Positions 1-5,894 of a stretch of 12,000 nucleotides of DNA are shown here, in pieces. Numbering within the stretch: the first letter of the stretch is position 1; the number at the start of each line of letters is the position of its first letter. The position numbers were made by a program, and so were the translations under genes. The notes under the pieces were generated by a model. The model saw only the letters and a program-made list of their open reading frames with translations, was not told the origin of the DNA and ran no database searches. The DNA is from a bacterium (GTDB lineage: Bacteria > Hydrothermota > UBA3072 > B12-G15): NCBI GenBank assembly GCA_003646055.1, contig QNDZ01000035.1, forward strand, positions 1 through 12,000. The letters run 5' to 3'.

Positions 1-2
1 AC

Positions 3-629
3 CTGTTCACAAAATACTGGGCGGAGAAGTATTCCCCTATTTTTTACAAATTTCTATCAGTTTTCTCAAGGATAAAACCATATGTATTCTTCCTGATTCT
101 ACTTGTTCCCCTTTTCTTTAAGAGAGTAGGATATGCAGTTGCACTGATAGGTGGGACTGGAATAGCAATTGAACTGCTTTCAATCTTCCAGTTCCAGATG
201 ATTGTGGGTGGTGCCTATATCCACATTGGTCTCCTTGTGGGTATCTTCATGCTTGGACTTGGGGTGGGTTCCTATATCTTTGAAAAAATACCCCAGAACA
301 GGTTCAATCCCCTTCTGTTTCCTTTGTTGATACCTTCACTGCTCCTTGTGTTATTTATAAGCAAACTACCCCCATACCTTGTATTTTTGCTCTTTCCAGG
401 GAACCTTTACACGGGTATGCTTGTTGGATACACATATGGAAGCGCAACAGCAGGTATGGGAGGAAAATACAGGAATTCAGCAGCCCTTGTTTATACATTT
501 GACCTGACGGGTGCAGCAGTGGGTTCATTCCTCGTAAGCATGATATTTATTCCCATGTATGGCATAAGCCCCACCGTTTACATAATGGTGGGGCTCTGTA
601 TTGCAGGATTTTTGAGGTTTATTATCTGA
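3..629 (+). CDS. C-terminal part of a polytopic membrane protein, spermidine-synthase-like family (partial, 5' end outside window)
   Basis: The frame is open from the first bases of the window to a TGA at 627-629, so the true start lies upstream; the internal ATG at 198 is not a natural start because coding-like sequence continues before it. About 208 residues are visible and they form at least five hydrophobic segments. The pattern GGTGIAIELL, then YIHIGLLVGIFMLGLGVGS, and near the end YTFDLTGAAVGSFLVSMIFIP, matches what I know of the membrane domain of 'fused MFS/spermidine synthase' proteins (an early G-IE-L helix, GLL--FM-GL-LG, and a late Y--DL-GAA-G). The cytosolic synthase domain, if present, would be before the window. 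Substrate and function are unknown. It converges on and overlaps the 111-residue gene by 8 bp. The family assignment is from memory of the motif, not a search. Confidence 0.6.
   Translation: MFTKYWAEKYSPIFYKFLSVFSRIKPYVFFLILLVPLFFKRVGYAVALIGGTGIAIELLSIFQFQMIVGGAYIHIGLLVGIFMLGLGVGSYIFEKIPQNRFNPLLFPLLIPSLLLVLFISKLPPYLVFLLFPGNLYTGMLVGYTYGSATAGMGGKYRNSAALVYTFDLTGAAVGSFLVSMIFIPMYGISPTVYIMVGLCIAGFLRFII
567..595. terminator. Perfect inverted repeat at a convergent gene junction, possible bidirectional terminator
   Basis: AGCCCCACC (567-575) pairs with GGTGGGGCT (587-595); the stem can extend inward by GTT/AAT, including one G-U pair, to 12 bp with a 5-base loop. It lies inside the last codons of the upstream membrane-protein gene and 27 bp beyond the stop codon of the leftward operon. 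Neither side has a clean T-run, so intrinsic termination is uncertain. The position suits a transcription stop or an mRNA 3'-end protector for the leftward operon. Confidence 0.4.
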
Positions 630-957
630 AGAACATCCCTATAACACCAGCAACAATGGTGATGAAGCCAACGGGAACGGAGATTCCAAGCATCCCATTC
701 TTTACCTTTTTCTTCGTTTCTTTGTCCTTAATTGCCATGGTTATGATTTCCATAATAAGGATTGCACCAGCAATCAGCCCCATTAAGCCCATAAAGAAAA
801 GTGGTGGATGGACAATGTAGGAAAGCCCACGGAGAAAGACCACGATACCGATGGGTATCTTCAATCCCTCAAGGGATTTAAGGGAATCCTTAAACACATC
901 AACATTCCTCAGGATGTCCATAATAAGTATCATTCCACCTAAAATCAAAAATTCCAT
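622..957 (-). CDS. Small integral membrane protein of unknown function, last gene of the gcvPB-mutL operon
   Basis: I do not recognise this 111-residue protein. It reads as four hydrophobic segments, at about residues 2-17, 33-49, 52-76 and 89-110, with a short charged loop DKETKKKVK (78-86) between the third and fourth. The ATG at 957 has an upstream GGAGG; that SD sits directly after the TAA stop of the preceding gene, only 9 bp away, so translation is probably coupled. It is the last gene of a tightly packed five-gene operon. No signal peptide, metal motif or catalytic residue is apparent. A role as membrane anchor or partner for the soluble products of the operon is inferred from position only. 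The 3' end overlaps the convergent membrane-protein gene by 8 bp. Confidence 0.75.
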   Translation of the reverse strand: MEFLILGGMILIMDILRNVDVFKDSLKSLEGLKIPIGIVVFLRGLSYIVHPPLFFMGLMGLIAGAILIMEIITMAIKDKETKKKVKNGMLGISVPVGFITIVAGVIGMFFR

Positions 958-966
958 ATCCCCTCC

Positions 967-2091
967 TTATTCTTCAATGATTTCTACATTTGCCCTTGGC
1001 AGGGTTATCCTCTCTCCATTATCAGTTTCAACCACAAGAACCCTCACCTTTGCCTCTGTTTCTATCTTCTGGAGTTCTGGTGGGAGTTCCACAACCTTAC
1101 CAATATAACCGAAGTAGGGTGCCCTGATTATCCTGACAAGGTCACCAACTTCAAGCCCCCTTGCCTCCTTTATCTCAATATCTTCACCAGTTTCACCCTC
1201 AAGTGGTATTATAACCTCTGGCCTCATTACTCCCGCCCTTATCTGTGTTGCTCCATTCACAGAGGCGTGCTTCCCCTCTGAATCTGTGAGGAGTTTGAAT
1301 GCCTTGTTTGACATGTTCATTTTACCGAAGCCTTCGGTGATAATCAGGGTGATACCCTTCTGCTCATTCCCTGTAATGGCAACACCAATCTCATACCCAA
1401 GGAACTTTTTCAGGTCCATATCATCTATACCACCAACAACAAGTGCACTCATTCCCACCTTAACTGCCTTATCCAGTGCCTCTTTAGTTACGATGGAACC
1501 ACCTATACCTATTGCTCCCTTCAGACTGTCGTCTATCACATCGGGTGTAACAGGGTCTGAGGGTTTATCCACTATTCTCCTGATAACCCCCTTTGTCTCT
1601 CCACCTATTCCAAAAATCCCCTGGACAAAGGTTGCAACAGTCTCAACAATCACCCCTTCGTTCTCAATAACTTCAACAATTTTACCTTTTATATACGCAT
1701 CAATCTGGACAGGGATTGGGGGCTCCCTGATTATAAGCTGGCCCGTGATTGGAGAAACGGTCTCAATGGTTCCCTTCACAGGTGATTTTATCTGGGTTTT
1801 AAGGAACCTTCCAAACAGCCCCTTTGTTTCTGCAATCACCTCGTCCTTTTCAACAGGGTCTCCCTCTTTTTTCAGGATGAAGTCCTTCACTTCATCGGGC
1901 ATTATACCAAGTTTTCCCGCAAGGTTTATTGTCTGGACATCACCTGGAAGTTCAGTCTTTGCAACAATGGTATCGGGTTCAACCTCATCCCCGACCTTCA
2001 CCAGAACATTTCCCTTCAAGGGAAGTTTCCTCTCCTTCCTCACTATTGTCTTTTTTGTAACCTTTAGACCTGGTGTATATGCATGTGCCAT
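967..2091 (-). CDS. MutL-associated conserved protein with barrel-sandwich-like N-terminal half and KOW-like C-terminus
   Basis: This is a soluble 374-residue protein with no signal peptide or membrane segment. The N-terminal half is rich in short Gly/Val/Pro beta strands: LKGNVLVKVGDEVEPDTIVA (25-44), EGDPVEKDEVIAE (76-88) and KSPVKGTIETVSPITGQLII (102-121). The V--GD-V--D-I-A and SPV-G-I pattern is typical of barrel-sandwich hybrid folds such as biotinyl/lipoyl carriers and the RnfC N-terminus. I see no lipoyl or biotin attachment motif (no M-K-M). A middle segment, GAIGIGGSIVTKEALDKAV (192-210) then ALVVGGIDD, looks alpha/beta. Residues 313-335 (LEVGDLVRI...GYIGKVVEL) fit a KOW-type small beta barrel. 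The ATG at 2091 follows an SD whose first bases are the TAG stop of mutL, so the two are translationally coupled. Function is unknown; partnership with MutL is inferred from this coupling. Confidence 0.7.
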   Translation of the reverse strand: MAHAYTPGLKVTKKTIVRKERKLPLKGNVLVKVGDEVEPDTIVAKTELPGDVQTINLAGKLGIMPDEVKDFILKKEGDPVEKDEVIAETKGLFGRFLKTQIKSPVKGTIETVSPITGQLIIREPPIPVQIDAYIKGKIVEVIENEGVIVETVATFVQGIFGIGGETKGVIRRIVDKPSDPVTPDVIDDSLKGAIGIGGSIVTKEALDKAVKVGMSALVVGGIDDMDLKKFLGYEIGVAITGNEQKGITLIITEGFGKMNMSNKAFKLLTDSEGKHASVNGATQIRAGVMRPEVIIPLEGETGEDIEIKEARGLEVGDLVRIIRAPYFGYIGKVVELPPELQKIETEAKVRVLVVETDNGERITLPRANVEIIEE

Positions 2092-2100
2092 TTTATCCTC

Positions 2101-3894
2101 CTATGGAATTGAGGGGTAAACATCAAGTTCTGTGAACCATTCCTTCAGTTTCGCTATTCTCTTTCCGTGGTCTTCTGGTAGTGTGAGTGGCCTTCCCCTT
2201 CCATCTATTATTACTCCTACAACACCGCCTTCAAGTTTTGTCGTGACTGGCTTACCCTTGCCAGCACCAACATCAAACCCCTTTGCAGGGATAATCTCAG
2301 CCTCCACTGTCTCTCCAAGCCCCAGCTGTATAAGTTTCATTTCTCCATACTTCACCTGATATGTTTTGTCCCCGATGTTCACTGTGACAACAACCTGTCC
2401 TTCCTTTGCAGAGGTTCCCACAGGGACTATGGATGTTCCAAGTCTTATAAGACAATCCTTTTCAAATACCTCTGTTGCAGACCTCTCATGAACAGTTGAG
2501 AGAACACCAAGATGTGGCATCATAAAGATTGAGTCAACTGCAAGCCTTGTTATTCCCTGAACTTCAAAGGCATCTATCATCATGAGTGCTGATTGAACCC
2601 TTCTTGGTGCATGGGATAGTGCACCACCAGACCCAACCACAAGATTCAGGGTCATCATATTCACAAGGGTTTCACCTGTTGCTGTTTGGGCAAATGCATC
2701 AGATATAGTCCTTTCCTGTTGCACGCCCTTAAGTCCAACTGCCATTTCCTTGTGCTGGAGAAGTGCAAGTCTCAGTGCCTCTCTTGCAATTGCCTGCTCA
2801 ATCATCAATTCCTCAAGTGTCTGGGGGATTGTTGTGGGCCTTATCATCTTGTTTCTTATCCTGTTCCTCAGTTCAACCTCATCTATTGTAAAGGGAACCC
2901 ATCTCATAATGTTGGGTATCCCTGTTTCTGCAAGCACATTTGATATTGAGTAACTCATACCAAGGTTTGCACTCACTGTCCTGTTGAAAACACCCTGGAA
3001 TACAGAAAAGATGTCTGTTGTTGCACCACCAATGTCAACGCCAAGCACCTCTATGTTTTCTTTCCTTGCAACAGTCTCAATGAGGAGACCAACAGCACCA
3101 GGTGTTGGCATGATTGGCACATCTGTCCATGTCATGAGTTTTCTGTATCCAGGTGCATGAGCCATAACATGCTCCATAAACAGGTCGTGTATCTTGTCCC
3201 TTGCAGGTTTCAGATTCTCCCTTTCAAGCACAGGTCTCAAATTGTCAACAATGGAAAGGGCACTCTTTTTCTCAAGAATCTTTTTTATTTCCTCCCTTGC
3301 ATCCTTGTTGCCAGCATAAATAACAGGGAGGTCATATCCTGTTCCGAACCTTGGTTTTGGTTCAGCAGCAGCAATCAGTTCTGCAAGGTGAACAACATGG
3401 GATATTGTTCCTCCATCAACACCACCAGAGAGTAGTATCATATCAGGTCTCAGTCTCCTTATTAGTTCAATCCTCTCATGGTCCATCCTCTTATCATTGG
3501 TTGCAATAACATCCATTACAATGGCACCTGCACCAAGTGCTGCCCTTGCAGCAGATTCTGCTGTCATCTGCTTCACCACACCTGCCACCATCATCTGGAG
3601 ACCACCGCCTGCACTTGATGTTGACACGTATATATCAACACCCCTCTTATCCTGTGCAGGCTTTATGATTTTTTCACCATCAAGGATTTCAACACCTGTT
3701 AATTCCTCTACCTCCCTGATGGCATTCAGGACACCCTTGGTAACATCCTCAAAAGGTGCTTCAACAGTGGTTGGTGCTTCACCACGCACAACCAGCCTGT
3801 ATTCTTCACCCTTCTTCTCTATGAGGATTGCCTTTGTCGTTGTGCTTCCGCAGTCTGTTGCCAGTATCCTTTTTAAGTCTTTCTTTGTATTCAT
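2101..3894 (-). CDS. glmL: MutL/GlmL-type ATPase, accessory protein of B12-dependent amino-acid mutases (not the DNA-repair MutL)
   Basis: ASKHA-fold (actin/Hsp70/BadF-like) ATPase of the glutamate-mutase-associated MutL family. Two phosphate motifs are visible: DCGSTTTK (residues 14-21) and DIGGATTDI (287-295). The adenosine-side loop is GSGG (421-424). Family hallmarks include STSSAGGGLQMMVAGVV (about 91-107), SGGVDGG (156-162) and the terminal GVIIDGRGRPLTLP. Related proteins are thought to chaperone or reactivate adenosylcobalamin mutases such as glutamate mutase and ornithine aminomutase; no mutase subunit is encoded here. I chose the ATG at 3894 (597 residues) because AAAGGAGG lies 4 bases upstream; the in-frame TTG at 3909 would put that SD inside the gene. 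The first 89 bases overlap the end of the preceding 129-residue gene. Family assignment is firm; the substrate mutase is unknown. Confidence 0.93.
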   Translation of the reverse strand: MNTKKDLKRILATDCGSTTTKAILIEKKGEEYRLVVRGEAPTTVEAPFEDVTKGVLNAIREVEELTGVEILDGEKIIKPAQDKRGVDIYVSTSSAGGGLQMMVAGVVKQMTAESAARAALGAGAIVMDVIATNDKRMDHERIELIRRLRPDMILLSGGVDGGTISHVVHLAELIAAAEPKPRFGTGYDLPVIYAGNKDAREEIKKILEKKSALSIVDNLRPVLERENLKPARDKIHDLFMEHVMAHAPGYRKLMTWTDVPIMPTPGAVGLLIETVARKENIEVLGVDIGGATTDIFSVFQGVFNRTVSANLGMSYSISNVLAETGIPNIMRWVPFTIDEVELRNRIRNKMIRPTTIPQTLEELMIEQAIAREALRLALLQHKEMAVGLKGVQQERTISDAFAQTATGETLVNMMTLNLVVGSGGALSHAPRRVQSALMMIDAFEVQGITRLAVDSIFMMPHLGVLSTVHERSATEVFEKDCLIRLGTSIVPVGTSAKEGQVVVTVNIGDKTYQVKYGEMKLIQLGLGETVEAEIIPAKGFDVGAGKGKPVTTKLEGGVVGVIIDGRGRPLTLPEDHGKRIAKLKEWFTELDVYPSIP

Positions 3895-4195
3895 TGTTCC
3901 TCCTTTCAATCTCCCTTATCAAAAGTTCCACGTTTTCTCTTTTCTCCATAAGAACGGTGAATTCCCAATACTTCTTTGATGAAAAAAGCATCTGTACAAG
4001 GGGGTTAGCCATCACCATCAGTTGTGAGCCGATAAAACTGAGAGGTTTTGCCATCTCAAGAAAGAAGATGGCTGGTGCAACAAGCCCCCTCTCAACAATC
4101 TCCTGAGCAATATCCCCTATAAGTTTTACTGCCTTTTCCTGCGGGATATCCTCAGGCCCGTATATATTATAAAAATCCTGATTACCAGTGAACAT
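3806..4195 (-). CDS. Small conserved protein upstream of mutL, possibly membrane-associated
   Basis: A 129-residue protein between gcvPB and mutL. The core (about residues 20-100) has a helical region, RGLVAPAIFFLEMAKPLSFI (36-55), then SQLMVMANPLVQMLF (57-71) and KKYWEFTVLMEKRENVELLI (74-93), ending in a charged helix. I recall small proteins of this style (RGL--PA--FLE---PL, then a 'EN---LI--IE' tail) in many bacteria, but they have no assigned function to my knowledge. The start ATG at 4195 overlaps the gcvPB stop by 14 bp and has only a weak SD, which suggests coupling. The last 29 residues, very basic and polar (KERLKKDTGNRLRKHNDKG), are translated from DNA that also encodes the start of mutL. 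That tail may be non-conserved read-through. Membrane association is a guess from hydrophobicity. Confidence 0.72.
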   Translation of the reverse strand: MFTGNQDFYNIYGPEDIPQEKAVKLIGDIAQEIVERGLVAPAIFFLEMAKPLSFIGSQLMVMANPLVQMLFSSKKYWEFTVLMEKRENVELLIREIERRNNEYKERLKKDTGNRLRKHNDKGNPHREEG

Positions 4196-5618
4196 CCAGT
4201 TCTCTTACAGCCTTTGCCTCATCAAGCCTTTTTACAGGTGTATTCTGAGGCGCCTTCTTCAAAAGTTCAGGGTTTTCCTCTGCCTCTTTTGCTATTTTCT
4301 TCATTACACTGATAAATCTATCAAGAACCCATCTGGGCTCCGTTTCTGTTGGTTCTATCATCAATGCCTCTGGAACAATCAGGGGGAAGTATATGGTTGG
4401 TGCATGCATGTTGTGGTCGAGGATTCTTTTGGCAATGTCAAGTGTTCTCACCCCATACTTTTTGAATGTGTTCCCTGAAAGAACAAACTCGTGCATGCAT
4501 ATGGTATCATAGGGAAGGTTGTATGTGTCCTTCAGTTGCGTCATTAAATAGTTGGCATTGATAACAGCGGTCTCTGTAACCTTTTTCAGCCCATCAGGGC
4601 CATTTTCAAGTATGTAAGTTAGTGCCTTTATCATAACATTGAAGTGTCCATAAAAGGATATGATTTTACCAATGGAATCGGGTCTGTTGTAATCAAGGTA
4701 AAATCCATTTTCTCCCCTTTCTATCCTTGGCACAGGCAGGAATGGTTCAACCCTGTCACTCACACCAACACCACCTCCACCCGGTCCTCCACCACCATGG
4801 GGTGTTGAAAAGGTCTTATGGAGATTGTAGTGCAGAATATCAACCCCTGCCTTCCCGGGATAGAAGTATCCCATGAGGGCATTGAGATTTGCACCATCCA
4901 TATAGAGCAGAGCATCCTTTTCATGGAGCATCTCAGCCATTTCAACAATGTATGGTTCAAAGAGACCAAGGGTATTTGGATTTGTGAGCATGAGACCGGC
5001 AACCTCATCATCAAGATATTTTTCAAGAATGTCAGGGGTGAGAATACCCTTCTCTCCAGAGGTGACCTTCACGCTTACAAAACCAGCCCTGGTGGAGGAT
5101 GCAGGGTTTGTTCCATGAGCAGAATCAGGGATAAGAATCTTCTTTTTGTGATGATTCCCATGCTTATTATGGTAAGCCCTTATGAGGAGCAGACCAAGCA
5201 ATTCCCCATGTGCTCCAGCAGCAGGGTGGAGTGAAACATGTTTAAACCCTGTTAATTTACCAAGGTAATCCTGAAGATTGTAAATCAGTTCAAGTGCACC
5301 CTGAACCGTATCATCTGGCTGGAGTGGATGGAGATTTGTGAATCCCTCAAGGGAGGCCATTTCTTCATTTATCCTTGGATTGTATTTCATGGTGCATGAA
5401 CCAAGAGGGTAGAATCCCCTGTCAACATGGTAGTTGAGGGATGAGAGGTTTACAAAGTGCCTTACCACCTCGGGTTCACTCACTTCAGGAAGCGGAGGAG
5501 GGTTATCCCTCAGGAATTTTTCAGGGAAAAAATTCTTTATATCCACCTCTTCAACATCAAGGGGTGGAAGCCTGAACCCCTTTGCGCCTTGTCTGGATAT
5601 TTCCTTTAATAGTTCCAT
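4182..5618 (-). CDS. gcvPB: Glycine dehydrogenase (decarboxylating) subunit 2, GcvPB / P-protein beta subunit
   Basis: PLP-dependent half of the split P-protein of the glycine cleavage system. It decarboxylates glycine and passes the aminomethyl group to lipoylated GcvH; the reaction is reversible. The 478-residue length is normal for the B subunit. Visible motifs: the substrate loop GSCTMKYNPR (73-82), HPAAGAHGELLG (131-142), DSAHGTNPASS (165-175), the PLP-ring aspartate in YMDGANLNAL (D241), and the Schiff-base lysine K268 in HKTFSTPHGGGG. The PLP enzyme is therefore intact. It needs GcvPA, which is not next to it, although gcvPA commonly sits directly upstream of gcvPB. Start ATG at 5618 matches the usual N-terminus and lies only 6 bases from a promoter -10 element, with no SD, so the message may be leaderless. 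It is the first gene of a five-gene operon. Confidence 0.97.
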   Translation of the reverse strand: MELLKEISRQGAKGFRLPPLDVEEVDIKNFFPEKFLRDNPPPLPEVSEPEVVRHFVNLSSLNYHVDRGFYPLGSCTMKYNPRINEEMASLEGFTNLHPLQPDDTVQGALELIYNLQDYLGKLTGFKHVSLHPAAGAHGELLGLLLIRAYHNKHGNHHKKKILIPDSAHGTNPASSTRAGFVSVKVTSGEKGILTPDILEKYLDDEVAGLMLTNPNTLGLFEPYIVEMAEMLHEKDALLYMDGANLNALMGYFYPGKAGVDILHYNLHKTFSTPHGGGGPGGGGVGVSDRVEPFLPVPRIERGENGFYLDYNRPDSIGKIISFYGHFNVMIKALTYILENGPDGLKKVTETAVINANYLMTQLKDTYNLPYDTICMHEFVLSGNTFKKYGVRTLDIAKRILDHNMHAPTIYFPLIVPEALMIEPTETEPRWVLDRFISVMKKIAKEAEENPELLKKAPQNTPVKRLDEAKAVRELDVHW

Positions 5619-5624
5619 GACAGA

Positions 5625-5652
5625 ATACTAAACCCATTTATAAATTTGTCAA
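5625..5652 (-). promoter_or_regulatory. Promoter of the gcvPB-mutL operon, apparently leaderless
   Basis: On the minus strand, TTGACA (5652-5647) is a perfect -35 hexamer, followed by a 16-base spacer and TAGTAT (5630-5625), which matches 4 of 6 bases of the -10 consensus. The gcvPB ATG begins 6 bases after the -10, about where transcription should start, and no SD is visible before it. Confidence 0.6.
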
Positions 5653-5713
5653 GATGGGGTTTACTGAATGTTCAGATATTTTGAAACTTTTTGTAATGCA
5701 GAAAAAAAATATC

Positions 5714-5741
5714 TTGACACAGTGAAATGAAAATTTAAAAT
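5714..5741 (+). promoter_or_regulatory. Promoter candidate for the secreted beta-propeller gene
   Basis: TTGACA (5714-5719), a 16-base spacer and TAAAAT (5736-5741, 5 of 6 to consensus) in a very A/T-rich stretch. A start near 5748 would give a leader of about 147 bases. A second -10-like TATAAT lies at 5811-5816 but its -35 region is poor. The whole gap 5619-5894 holds only these divergent control elements and the ribosome binding site; I see no small gene in it. Confidence 0.5.
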
Positions 5742-5894
5742 AAAATAGAAAATTGTCCAACCAAGGTATTACACCAGAAGAATTCATCACAGAAAAAGCA
5801 TCAGATTAAATATAATGCCCCTCAAAGTGTAAAGGTGGAGAAGGGGTGGACTTGTGTGAAACCTCTTTTCCATGAAACTATGAAAGGAGGACTT

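Noticed and set aside
1286..2119. 277-residue plus-strand open frame opposite the 374-residue gene
   Set aside because: Ser/Pro/Thr/Ile-rich antisense shadow of a well-supported gene in a compact operon; no SD or family resemblance.
3895..3909. TTG at 3909 as the mutL start, adding five residues
   Set aside because: The added codons are the SD itself (AAAGGAGG); the ATG at 3894 is correctly spaced from it.
4727..4745. TGGCAC-containing match resembling a sigma-54 -24/-12 promoter
   Set aside because: It lies inside the gcvPB coding sequence and lacks a proper -12 TTGC element.
5835..5894. GTG at 5835 or ATG at 5880 as start of the secreted propeller protein
   Set aside because: They would add residues before a clean signal peptide and lack an SD, while ATG 5895 has one 4 bases upstream.
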